From assembly GCA_022820925.1 (NCBI GenBank), contig JAJEEO010000008.1, positions 124,001-188,000 on the forward strand: DNA of 64,000 nt. Reading direction: 5' to 3'. The notes below the pieces were generated by a model. The model was not told where the DNA came from and searched no databases. It worked only from the letters and a program-made list of their open reading frames with translations. Of the stretch, positions 36,833 to 46,079 are shown piece after piece. Position numbers and translations under genes: made by a program. Each line of letters opens with the position of its first letter. The stretch's first letter is position 1. This DNA is from Acidimicrobiia bacterium. Lineage in GTDB: Bacteria > Actinomycetota > Acidimicrobiia > Acidimicrobiales > Poriferisodalaceae.

Positions 36833-37978
36833 CTAGATGGCGCCGGCGCGGCGGTAGGCCTCCAGCACGAGCCCGTGGAAGTGGTGCACACCGTGCTCGG
36901 AGAGCCCCGAGCCGTCCGGATCGCACACGATGCGGCCCTGGGTGAACGCCGGCGTGCGCATCCCGTTCTGGACGCTCTCCACGATGCCGATGTCCTCGGG
37001 CTGGAGGATCTCGTCGATGTAGCGCATCGACTCGATGTCCCCAGGGTCCAGCTCTGCCGATTCGAAGTAGAAGTCGATCGTCTCGTGGGTCGTCTCGGGC
37101 CCGGTGGGCACCATCTGCATGATGCTGAAGTTGCCGCGGCCGGGGTAGCGCATCAGGCAGGTGTTGGGCCACAGCCACCACACGGCGAGATCCTTCACGC
37201 TGGAGCCCTCGACGTCGTAGGCCGAGTTGTCCGAGTGGCCTGCGCGTGCCATGTGGCTGGAGTAGATGCCGTGGGTGGTGACGCGGTAGGTGTCCATCTC
37301 CACCAGCGTCACGAAATCGGGGTGGGCGATGTGGCAGTGGTAGCACTCCAGGAAGTTGTCGACGACGTTCTTCCAGTTGGAGGCGATCTCGTAGCTGAAG
37401 CGCCGGACATGGGTCAGCTCGGCCACGTCGGGCGCCCAGCGGGCGATCTCGGCGCCGAAATCCCCGGATTGGACCGCCAGCGCTTCCGCGTCGGGGTCGA
37501 GGTTGACATAGACGAAGCCGCCGAACTCCTCAGCCCGCACTGCCTGCAGGCAGATCTGCGAGGGGTCGAACCCCGGCACCCGATCCGTCTCGCGGGCCCG
37601 GTGCAGCCGGCCGGACAGGTCATAGGCCCAGCCGTGGTACGGGCACACGATGCTGCCGGTGTTGCCGGCCCCGGCAAGCACGTGGTGCGCCCGGTGCTGG
37701 CAGACGTTGTAGAACGCCCGCAGCTCGCCGTCGTTGCCTCGCACCAGCGCGACCGGCATGCCGGCGACCTCCAACGCCAGGTAATCGCCCGGGTTGCGCA
37801 GCGACTCCACGTGGCACACCCACTGCCAGCTGCGTGCGAACACCTCACGCTGCTCGATGTCGTGCCAACGCTGGGAGATGTACGCATCGGCATGCAGTGA
37901 CAGCGAGTTGGCAGGGTCGGCGTCGAAACCCGCAGCGATATTGACAGGAGCTTCGTGGTCAAGCGGCGTCGTCGGCAT
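36833..37978 (-). CDS. Rieske non-heme iron oxygenase, alpha subunit
   Basis: A 381-residue oxygenase. The Rieske cluster uses Cys93-x-His95 (CQHRAH) and Cys112-x2-His115 (CPYHGW); the mononuclear iron site is in DNFLECYHCHIAH with His214 and His219. The residue bridging the two metal centres is Glu211 rather than Asp, as described for carnitine oxygenase CntA and typical of quaternary-amine oxygenases such as GbcA. This favours a betaine- or carnitine-like substrate over an aromatic ring. No reductase is adjacent. A GATAAT box lies 8 nt before the ATG. Confidence 0.9.
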   Translation of the reverse strand: MPTTPLDHEAPVNIAAGFDADPANSLSLHADAYISQRWHDIEQREVFARSWQWVCHVESLRNPGDYLALEVAGMPVALVRGNDGELRAFYNVCQHRAHHVLAGAGNTGSIVCPYHGWAYDLSGRLHRARETDRVPGFDPSQICLQAVRAEEFGGFVYVNLDPDAEALAVQSGDFGAEIARWAPDVAELTHVRRFSYEIASNWKNVVDNFLECYHCHIAHPDFVTLVEMDTYRVTTHGIYSSHMARAGHSDNSAYDVEGSSVKDLAVWWLWPNTCLMRYPGRGNFSIMQMVPTGPETTHETIDFYFESAELDPGDIESMRYIDEILQPEDIGIVESVQNGMRTPAFTQGRIVCDPDGSGLSEHGVHHFHGLVLEAYRRAGAI

Positions 37979-37987
37979 TGCCCCGCA

Positions 37988-39304
37988 TTATCCCCCCGGC
38001 AGCGAAGCCGCTGCGGCCATCAGGAAGTGCTCGATGTCATCGTCGGTGGTGGCCAGATTCAGCGAGCCCAGGCTGTCGCCGATGAAGTACACGCCGTTGG
38101 CCTGCATGCGCAGGCCGAATTGCTCGCTGACTGCCTTCTCGTCGCTGGATTGGTACGAGTCGCGGTAGTTGCGGATGTGACGCCGGTGGGGGTGCACCCG
38201 GAACAGGCTGCCCCGGCCCGTCACCTGCCACTCCAGCCCGGCGCGGTCGAAGAGCGCCCGCAGTCCCGAACGCACTGCTTCACCGATGTGGTCGAGCCGG
38301 GCGAACGCATCGGGGTCGAGTCGCGTCATCGTCTCGAGACCGGCGGCCATCGTGATGGGGTTGGCCGAGAATGTGCCGCCCGAGGGCACCTTGGCCCGGT
38401 CGCCGTCGATCCGCACGAAGGTCTCCATCGGACCGGTGCGCCCAGCGATCGCTCCCACCGGGAATCCCCCGCCGATGATCTTGCCCAGCGTGGTCAGGTC
38501 GGGGTCGATGTCTGCCAGCGTCTGCATGCCCCCGTGGCCCAGCCGGAACGTAATCACCTCGTCGAGCACCAGCAGGGCCCCGACCTTGCGGGTGGTCTCG
38601 CGCACCGCGGAGATGAACTCGGGTTCGAGGTCGGGCATCCCGACCCGGTTCGGCATCGGATCAACCAGCACAGCGGCCAGCTGATCCCCGGCCTGCTCGA
38701 TGGCCGCACGGGCGCCCTCGGCGTCGTTGTAGGCGATGATGCCGACCTCGTGGGCAACTGAGGTGGGCGTGCCGAACGCGTAGGGCACCGTCCGCGGCGC
38801 CGCCGCATCTCCCCAGTTGCTGGGGTCGGCCCCGAGGCTGGCCTCGGCGTGGTCGTAGGTGCCGTGATAGGAGCCTTCCACCTTGATCACGTTGGGGCGG
38901 CCCGTGAACCCACGTGCTGCCTTCAGCGCAGCCATCACGGCCTCGGTGCCGGAGTTGCAGAAGCGGATCAGATCGAAGCTCTCCACGCGCTCGCAGAGCA
39001 GCTCGGCCAGATCGATCTCGACATCGTTGGCAAGCGAGAAGGCCGAGCCCCGCGCCATGCGCTCCGCAACGGCTGCCGAGATGCCCGGGTCGGCATGGCC
39101 GATGATGATCGAGGCGAAGTTGTTGTTGCAGTCGAGGTAGCGATTGCCGTCCACATCGGTGACCCACGCACCGGCGGCGTGGTCGACATAGATGGGATGG
39201 GGGCGCCGCAGCAGCATCGACCGCGACGAGCCGTCGGGAATCGAGCGCTGGGCCCGCTCATAGAGCGCCGCCGACTGCGGTGCGCTCCAGTCCTGCTCCC
39301 GCAT
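37988..39304 (-). CDS. Class III aminotransferase (GSA-aminomutase-like), copy 2
   Basis: 438 residues, aligning end to end with the 35437 gene: YLDCNNNFASIIIGH, KAARGFTGRPNVIKVEGSYH, VLDEVITFR and PLP Lys in LGKIIGGGFPVGA. The two paralogues keep nearly every functional block but differ near the C-terminus, so they may act on different amines. The ATG follows GGGAGG. It ends 9 bp before the start of the Rieske gene, so aminotransferase, Rieske gene and copy 1 could form one operon. Confidence 0.9.
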   Translation of the reverse strand: MREQDWSAPQSAALYERAQRSIPDGSSRSMLLRRPHPIYVDHAAGAWVTDVDGNRYLDCNNNFASIIIGHADPGISAAVAERMARGSAFSLANDVEIDLAELLCERVESFDLIRFCNSGTEAVMAALKAARGFTGRPNVIKVEGSYHGTYDHAEASLGADPSNWGDAAAPRTVPYAFGTPTSVAHEVGIIAYNDAEGARAAIEQAGDQLAAVLVDPMPNRVGMPDLEPEFISAVRETTRKVGALLVLDEVITFRLGHGGMQTLADIDPDLTTLGKIIGGGFPVGAIAGRTGPMETFVRIDGDRAKVPSGGTFSANPITMAAGLETMTRLDPDAFARLDHIGEAVRSGLRALFDRAGLEWQVTGRGSLFRVHPHRRHIRNYRDSYQSSDEKAVSEQFGLRMQANGVYFIGDSLGSLNLATTDDDIEHFLMAAAASLPGG

Positions 39305-39472
39305 CCTGCCTCCCGATCAGGCCGGGATCGTCCCGGCGTCGGCTCAGTCTCGCAAACCGCGCGTGCGCTTTCAGCGCCGCGGCACCCCCGCAGCGAGAGC
39401 AATCGCTGCTGGTTGGACCTCAATCGACGACTGCACAAGCTGTGCGCTGGGCAATGCTGCGAGACTGGGGAG

Positions 39473-42400
39473 ATGAGCGAGTCCACGACCACGCCTGGCC
39501 CCAACGGCACCACCGGTGGGGCCGACCGCTCGCAGCGACGGCCGGCGGCGCCGTGGCGCATCGGCGTGGATGTCGGGGGCACCTTCACCGACCTGGTGCT
39601 GGCCGACGATCACGGTGACACCTGGGTGGCCAAAGTGCCCTCGGTCCCGGCCGACCCGAGCCGTGGTGTGCATGCCGCGCTGGCACGCGTCGCGGTCGAT
39701 GCGGGCCTGCCGCTCGATGAGGTGCTGGCCGACTGCTCGCTGTTCGTGCACGGCTCGACGGTGGCCACCAACACGATGCTGGAGGGAACCGGCGCCACCG
39801 TCGGCCTGATCGGCACCGACGGATTCCGTGACACGCTCGAGATCCGGCGCGGGCTGCGCGAGGACCAGTGGAATCACCGGGCTCCCTACGCCCCCGTGCT
39901 GGTGCCCCGCTACCTGCGGACCACGGTGCCGGGCCGCATCGACGCCGACGGCACCGAGCATGCGCCGCTCGACCTGGGCGGCCTCGGCGAGATCCTCGAC
40001 CGATTCGACAGCCACGGCGTGGAGGCCGTGGCAGTCGCCTTCATGAACTCGTTCGTCAACGACGCACACGAGCAAGCCGCTACCGAGGCGGTGCGCGAGC
40101 AGTGGGACGGCGACTGGGTGACTGCGTCGGCAGCCGTGTCGCCGCTGATGGGCGAGTATGAGCGGACGTCCACAGCAGTGGTCAATGCGGCGCTGTCGCC
40201 GAAGATCGTGTCGTACCTGCAATCGCTGAACGACGATCTGGCGACCGCCGGTTTGCGCCACTCGATCCTGCTGGTGCAGTCCAACGGCGGTGCTGCCTCG
40301 GTTGACCATCTGTCCGAGCGACCGGTGAACCTGCTGCTGAGCGGACCCGCCGCCGCCGTGGGCGCGCTGAACCTGTACCGCGAGGCGGTCGACACCGCAC
40401 TGGACAGCTCTGCGACACGCACTGCGGCGCAGCCGGGCAATCTCGTCTCGATGGAGATCGGCGGCACGTCATGCGACGTGCTGCTGATGTCGGGCGGCGA
40501 GGTGGACACCCGCGACGAGATCATGATCGCCGGCTACCACGTCTCCACCCCGGCCATCGACATCCACACGATCGGCGCAGGCGGCGGCACGATCGCCGGC
40601 GTCGACGAGGCCGGACTGCTGTATGTGGGACCCCAGGGCGCCGGTGCTGTCCCCGGTCCTGCCTGCTACGGCAACGGAGGCGAGCTCCCCACCGTCACCG
40701 ACGCGCAGCTCGTGCTGGGCCGGCTGCGTCCCGGCAAATCGGCCGGCGGCACCTTGGACCTCGACATCGACGCCGCCCGCGAAGCGATCGAGGTCCACGT
40801 GGCTGATCCGCTCGGGATGACTGTCGAGGAGGCCGCCGCAGGGATCGTGGAGGTCGTCGAGCAGCACCTGCTCAGCGCCACCGAGCACATCTCGATCGAA
40901 CGGGGCCATTCGCCCCGGCGGTTCACCATGGTTGCCGCGGGAGGCGCCGGCCCGATGCACGGCGCCTCGGTTGCTGCGGGTCTCGGCTGCGAGCGTGTCT
41001 ATGTGCCCCGGGACGCCGGTGCGCTGTGCGCCATCGGGATGCTGCACGCCGATGTCCGCCAGGACTTCACCCGGTTCCTGATGGGCTCGCTCGACGAGCT
41101 GGACACGGCGGAGATCGAGGCTGGGCTGGCCGAGCTGCAAGCGGACGCACTCGACGTCATGGGCGCCGAAGGCTTTGATGAGTCCGCGGTGACCTTGGAT
41201 TGCGAGCTGGAGCTTCACCACCCTGGCCAGCTGTGGTCGATCCGGGTGCCGGCGTTTGTGGGCAGCGCCGCAACCGTCGACGTCGCTGCCGTGCGCTCAG
41301 CGTTCGAAGCCGAGTACCAGCGCCTGTACGGCCACGTGCAGACCGACGGCACGATCATGATCGCCTCGTTGCGCTTGATCGCCCGCGCATCGACGGGTGA
41401 CGTCGTCCCCACGGCTGCGCCGCTCGCGGTCGCCGACCCTGAGCCGTTCGAGACGAGGTCCGTGTGGCACGGTCCGTCCGGCTGGTGCCCGACGCCGGTG
41501 TACGACGGCGAGACGCTGCGCTCGGGTCACCAGATCGTCGGGCCGGCACTCGTCGAAGAGCTGACCACCACGATCGTCGCCCGCCCCGGCGACCGCTTGT
41601 GGGTGGACGCCAGCGGCGACCTGTTCATCGATCTCGCCCCCAGCGAGGCTGAGGCGGCCGAAGACGGGGCGGTCAGTCGAGCCACGACGACGCGTGCGGG
41701 CGGCGATCTCGACCCGGTCGTGCTGGCCGTCATGCAGAACCGTCTGGACCAGATCAGCCGCCACATGGGCTGGGTGATGACTCGCACCGCCCGCAGCACG
41801 ATCTTCAGCCAGAGTCACGACTTCTCCTGCTTCGTGACGACACCCGACGGGACGCTGGTGGCCAACGCCGACGGCATCCCGATCCACACCGGCGGCGGCG
41901 GTTTCGCCGTGCGGGCGCTGCTGGCCAAGTACGGCGGCCGCATAGAGCCCGAAGACGTGTACCTGCTGTCGGACCCCTACGTCGCCGGCGGCAACCACCT
42001 GCCCGACTGGGTCATCGCCCGGCCGATCTTCGCCGAATCAGTCGAATCAGCCGAAGGCGCTGACGCGCCCCCGCTCATCGGCTTCTGCTGCAACCGGGCG
42101 CACCAGTCCGACATCGGCGGCGGTCTGGCCGGCACCTACAACCCCGAAGCCACCGAGATCTGGCAGGAGGGCATCCGCCTGCCGGTGCTCAAGCTGGTCG
42201 AAGCCGGCACGGTGCGGGAAGATCTCTGGGAGCTGCTGCTCATCAACTGCCGCACCCCCGAGCTGCTCGACGGCGACCTGCTGGCCATGATCGGCTCGAC
42301 CCGGATCGGCGCCGAACGGGTCATCGGGCTCGCAGCCGAGCTGGGCATTGACGCCTACCAGGCCTATCTCGACGGCGTGCTCACCCACGGCGAGCGCCGC

Positions 42401-43492
42401 ATGCGCGCTGCCATCGCCGCCTTGCCCGACGGCACCTACTACGGCGAGGACCGCACCGACAACGACTGCTTCGGACCGGCAGACATCGCCGTGCGCGTCC
42501 GCATGACCGTCACCGGCGACGAGATGGAGCTGGACTTCACCGGCACTGATCCGCAGATCGAGGGCTTCAAGAACAGCTCGGTCGCCAACACCTACTCGTC
42601 GGTGTTCCTGGCGCTGTCGTCGTTCTTCGACACGTCCATCCCTCGCAACGAGGGCACCTACCGGCCAGTCACGGTCATCGCCCCCGAGGGCAGCATTGTG
42701 AATGCCCGGCCGCCGGCGCCGATGACCATGAACACGGTGTACGTGGCACACGAGATCGTGATCGCCACTTGGCAGGCGCTCGCCCAGGCCGACCCCGGCA
42801 GGGCGTGTGCGGCGTGGTCCAAGACGATGCACGGTCATGTGGCCGGTCGCAACGACGACGGCACCACGTGGGTGATGTACCAGTGGCACGCCATGGGCAC
42901 GCCAGGCGCCACAGCAGAGCGCGACGGCTTCGTGCAGATGGGGCACCTGATCAGCCTCGGCGGTCTCGACATGCCGAACCTGGAGTTCCACGAGCAGATG
43001 TATCCGGTGCGCTACGTGCGCCACGAGCAGCGCTGCGACAACGCCGGGCCGGGACGCCGCCGTGGCGGCACCGGGGTGCGGTACGAGGCCGACATCCTCC
43101 AGCCCGCCATCTGGTCGTTCCGAGCGGAGGGCCTCGACACGCCGTCCGGACACGGTGTGCGCGGCGGCGGCACCGGCGGGGTCGGCTTGGAGTGGATCGC
43201 CCCCGTCGACGTTGAACAAGACGGCCCGACGTTCGTGCCGCCCAAGTACGGCGTCAAGCGGATGGGTCCCGCACGCATGATCGCCGACACTCCCGGCGGG
43301 GGCGGCTGGGGCGACGCGTTCGAGCGGGATCCCGATGCGGTGCTGCGCGACGTCATGGACGAGGTCGTCAGCGTCGAGGGCGCCCGTCGCGACTACGGGG
43401 TGGTGATCGGCGACGACGGCCGATCCGTCGGCGTCGAAGCAACCGCTCGACTGCGCAGCGCAGGTCGTGCCGGGGCGGCCGCAGACAGCTGA
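39473..43492 (+). CDS. Fused hydantoinase/oxoprolinase (HyuA-HyuB)
   Basis: A 1339-residue protein joining both subunits of ATP-dependent N-methylhydantoinase/5-oxoprolinase. The A part starts WRIGVDVGGTFTDLVLAD (actin-like ATPase core) and includes HGSTVATNTMLEGTGA and IGAGGGTIA; the B part starts near residue 740 with LDPVVLAVMQNRLDQI and contains FSCFVTTPDG and SDPYVAGGNHLPDW. It should open a cyclic amide or carboxylate using ATP. Fusion is known for eukaryotic oxoprolinases and some bacteria. ATG at 39473 is the first start after the divergent aminotransferase. Confidence 0.92.
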   Translation: MSESTTTPGPNGTTGGADRSQRRPAAPWRIGVDVGGTFTDLVLADDHGDTWVAKVPSVPADPSRGVHAALARVAVDAGLPLDEVLADCSLFVHGSTVATNTMLEGTGATVGLIGTDGFRDTLEIRRGLREDQWNHRAPYAPVLVPRYLRTTVPGRIDADGTEHAPLDLGGLGEILDRFDSHGVEAVAVAFMNSFVNDAHEQAATEAVREQWDGDWVTASAAVSPLMGEYERTSTAVVNAALSPKIVSYLQSLNDDLATAGLRHSILLVQSNGGAASVDHLSERPVNLLLSGPAAAVGALNLYREAVDTALDSSATRTAAQPGNLVSMEIGGTSCDVLLMSGGEVDTRDEIMIAGYHVSTPAIDIHTIGAGGGTIAGVDEAGLLYVGPQGAGAVPGPACYGNGGELPTVTDAQLVLGRLRPGKSAGGTLDLDIDAAREAIEVHVADPLGMTVEEAAAGIVEVVEQHLLSATEHISIERGHSPRRFTMVAAGGAGPMHGASVAAGLGCERVYVPRDAGALCAIGMLHADVRQDFTRFLMGSLDELDTAEIEAGLAELQADALDVMGAEGFDESAVTLDCELELHHPGQLWSIRVPAFVGSAATVDVAAVRSAFEAEYQRLYGHVQTDGTIMIASLRLIARASTGDVVPTAAPLAVADPEPFETRSVWHGPSGWCPTPVYDGETLRSGHQIVGPALVEELTTTIVARPGDRLWVDASGDLFIDLAPSEAEAAEDGAVSRATTTRAGGDLDPVVLAVMQNRLDQISRHMGWVMTRTARSTIFSQSHDFSCFVTTPDGTLVANADGIPIHTGGGGFAVRALLAKYGGRIEPEDVYLLSDPYVAGGNHLPDWVIARPIFAESVESAEGADAPPLIGFCCNRAHQSDIGGGLAGTYNPEATEIWQEGIRLPVLKLVEAGTVREDLWELLLINCRTPELLDGDLLAMIGSTRIGAERVIGLAAELGIDAYQAYLDGVLTHGERRMRAAIAALPDGTYYGEDRTDNDCFGPADIAVRVRMTVTGDEMELDFTGTDPQIEGFKNSSVANTYSSVFLALSSFFDTSIPRNEGTYRPVTVIAPEGSIVNARPPAPMTMNTVYVAHEIVIATWQALAQADPGRACAAWSKTMHGHVAGRNDDGTTWVMYQWHAMGTPGATAERDGFVQMGHLISLGGLDMPNLEFHEQMYPVRYVRHEQRCDNAGPGRRRGGTGVRYEADILQPAIWSFRAEGLDTPSGHGVRGGGTGGVGLEWIAPVDVEQDGPTFVPPKYGVKRMGPARMIADTPGGGGWGDAFERDPDAVLRDVMDEVVSVEGARRDYGVVIGDDGRSVGVEATARLRSAGRAGAAADS

Positions 43493-43669
43493 TCGGAACG
43501 CTCGGCGGTCCCATGCAAGGGCGTGCGCGCCGCCCAGGGCAGCGAACAGCGCTCGTTGAGCCGTGGGCTACTGTCGCGGCTGACGCCGGACTGCTCGCAG
43601 CGGTCGGCGCTCACTCGTGAATGACTCACGGCGCCGCCCACCCGGCGCCAGCCACTAAGGGGGCAACAG

Positions 43670-45982
43670 ATGGCCGCAGCGGGTTCGATCTTGGGCAACC
43701 CCGTACAGCGACGGGAAGACCCCGGGCTGCTGACCGGGGCGAATCACTATGTCGACGACCTCGACATCGACGCCGCACGCGTCGCGTTCGTGCGCTCGCC
43801 TGAGGCGCATGCCGATGTCACCTCGATCGACACCTCCGAGGCCGAGTCGATGCCCGGCGTGGTGGCGGTGTACACCGCCGACAACCTGCCGGCAGACGCC
43901 TTCCAAGGCTTTCCGATGATCGACCCGGCGTACAACCGGCCGCCGCTCGCGACGGGCCGGGTGCGCTACGTCGGCGACCTTGTAGCCGCAGTTGTGGCTG
44001 AGACCCAGAGCCAGGCCAACGACGCCGCCGAAGCGGTTGCCGTCGACTACAGCCCACGGCCGGTGGTCTCAGACTTCGAGACCGCCGCCGATCCCGATGC
44101 ACCGGTCGTGTGGGACGGCCAGGCATCCAACGTGTGCTTCCCGTTCGCCATCCCGGCGCCCGACGAGGAGACCGGCGTGCGACCGAGCGTCGACGCGCTG
44201 GCCGGAGCCGACCAGGTCGTCTCCGAGCGCATCGTCACCCAGCGGCTTGCCGGCGTGCCGATGGAGCCCAACGGCTGCGTCGCCGTGCCGGGCGAGGGCG
44301 GCTCGATGACGCTGTACCTGTCCACCCAGGCTGCGCATTCGATGAAGGAGGCGCTCGCCCCGTCGCTGGGTCTCGAAGCCGAGCAGCTGCGTGTGATCGC
44401 CCCCTGGGTGGGCGGCGGATTCGGACCCAAGGCGAACTGTTACGTGGAGTACATCGTGGCGGGCAAGGCAGCCCAGGCCCTCGGCCGGCCTGTGCGCTGG
44501 ACCGAAACCCGTACCGAGAACATGCAGTCGATGGTGCAGGGCCGCGCCATGGTGATGAACGTCGACCTGGGCGTGCGCAACGACGGCAGCATCGTGGGCC
44601 TCAAGGCGCACGTGATCGCCGATGCCGGCGCCTACCCGGTGATCGGGGCGATCCTGCCGCTGCTCACCGGCATGCTGTCCCAGGCGGTGTACGACATCCC
44701 GGTGATCGACTTCGTCTCGCAGACCGTCGTCACCAACACCACCCCGATTGGTGCCTACCGCGGGGCGGGACGTCCCGAGGCCACCCAGATGGTCGAGCGG
44801 ATCCTGGACAAGGCTGCCGCCGCCATCGGCATGGACCCCGCCGAGATCCGCCGCAAGAACTACCTGCAGCCCGACGCCTTCCCCGCAGCGCTGCAGACCG
44901 GCGTCGTGTACGACTCGGGCGAGTACGAGCGGTCGCTCGATGCCGTGCTCGAGGCTTCGGGGTACGCGGACCTGCGCGCCGAGCAGCAGGCCCGGCGTGA
45001 CTCGGGCGACGCGAAGCTGCTGGGCATCGGCGTGGCGTCGTATGTCGAGATCACCGCCCCGGTGGGCCTGCACGTCGAGTACGGCAGCACCGAGGTGCAC
45101 GAAGACGGCACGGCCACGATCCGGGTAGGCACGTCCAGCCACGGCCAGGGCCACGCCACCGCGTTCGCTCAGATCGTGGAGGGCGTGCTGGGCATCTCGA
45201 TGGACGACGTGACCCACATCGATGCCGACACCGACGAGGTGCCCTCGGGCGCGGGGACGCTGGGCTCCCGCTCGCTGCAGACCGCCGGCTCGGCCGTATA
45301 CCTGTCCAGCCAGGCGGTGCTCGAGAAGGGCAAGCAGCTCGCGGCTCACCTGCTCGAGGCCTCAGCCGACGACATCGTGGTTGCGGAGGGCGGCCTGGCG
45401 GTTGCCGGTGTGCCCACCAGCTCGGTGAGCTGGGCAGAGATTGCCAAGCTCGCCAATGACGACAGCGCCCGTCCGTCGGGCATCACCGCGGGTCTCATGG
45501 CCGAGGAGAACTTCGACGGCTCGGACGCGACGTTCCCGTTCGGCTCGCATGTAGCCGTGGTCGAGGTCGACCAGGACACCGGCGAGGTCGAGCTGCTGCG
45601 CCATGTGGCGGTCGACGACTGCGGCACGATCATGAACCCGCTGATCGTCAACGGCCAGCAGCACGGCGGCATCGCCCAGGGCATCGCGCAAGCGCTGTAC
45701 GAGCACGTCGAGTACGACGACGACGCGAACCCGCTGAACGCCAGCATGATGGACTACCTCATCCCCTCGGCTGCAGAGCTGCCCAGCTTCGAGGTGTCCA
45801 ACACCGAGACGGCCAGCCCGCGCAACCCGCTGGGCGCCAAGGGCATCGGCGAGTCGGGCACGATCGGCTCGACGCCGGCGGTGCACAACGCCGTGTGCGA
45901 CGCGGTCGCCCATCTGGGCATCGACCACATCGACATGCCCTGCAGCCCGCAGAACGTCTGGCGCGCCCTGCAGAACGCCTGA
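43670..45982 (+). CDS. Molybdenum hydroxylase large subunit (xanthine dehydrogenase/form II CoxL family)
   Basis: A 770-residue catalytic subunit binding molybdopterin cytosine dinucleotide. The active-site loop reads AYRGAGRPE (~362), the form II type, not the AYxCSFR of true CO dehydrogenase. The catalytic Glu lies in GAKGIGESGTIG (~727). The usual FAD (CoxM) and [2Fe-2S] (CoxS) subunit genes are not next to it, so it must recruit them from elsewhere or the cluster is split. AAGGGGG precedes the ATG. Confidence 0.9.
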   Translation: MAAAGSILGNPVQRREDPGLLTGANHYVDDLDIDAARVAFVRSPEAHADVTSIDTSEAESMPGVVAVYTADNLPADAFQGFPMIDPAYNRPPLATGRVRYVGDLVAAVVAETQSQANDAAEAVAVDYSPRPVVSDFETAADPDAPVVWDGQASNVCFPFAIPAPDEETGVRPSVDALAGADQVVSERIVTQRLAGVPMEPNGCVAVPGEGGSMTLYLSTQAAHSMKEALAPSLGLEAEQLRVIAPWVGGGFGPKANCYVEYIVAGKAAQALGRPVRWTETRTENMQSMVQGRAMVMNVDLGVRNDGSIVGLKAHVIADAGAYPVIGAILPLLTGMLSQAVYDIPVIDFVSQTVVTNTTPIGAYRGAGRPEATQMVERILDKAAAAIGMDPAEIRRKNYLQPDAFPAALQTGVVYDSGEYERSLDAVLEASGYADLRAEQQARRDSGDAKLLGIGVASYVEITAPVGLHVEYGSTEVHEDGTATIRVGTSSHGQGHATAFAQIVEGVLGISMDDVTHIDADTDEVPSGAGTLGSRSLQTAGSAVYLSSQAVLEKGKQLAAHLLEASADDIVVAEGGLAVAGVPTSSVSWAEIAKLANDDSARPSGITAGLMAEENFDGSDATFPFGSHVAVVEVDQDTGEVELLRHVAVDDCGTIMNPLIVNGQQHGGIAQGIAQALYEHVEYDDDANPLNASMMDYLIPSAAELPSFEVSNTETASPRNPLGAKGIGESGTIGSTPAVHNAVCDAVAHLGIDHIDMPCSPQNVWRALQNA

Positions 45983-46067
45983 GCGGGCCTCGCACCTCGC
46001 GGGTCCCGAACCCGGTAGCTCCGGTCACTTCCGTTACGGGCGCTATCACCGCAGAGAGAACGGGACC

Positions 46068-46073
46068 TAGCGT
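46068..46073 (+). promoter_or_regulatory. -10 element TAGCGT, leaderless promoter
   Basis: TAGCGT is followed by 6 nt and the GTG at 46080. Confidence 0.5.
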
Positions 46074-46079
46074 GGGCGC

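Noticed and set aside
38849-39472. Upstream extension of the HyuAB frame
   Set aside because: The extra 208 codons lie antisense to the aminotransferase gene; homology starts at ATG 39473.
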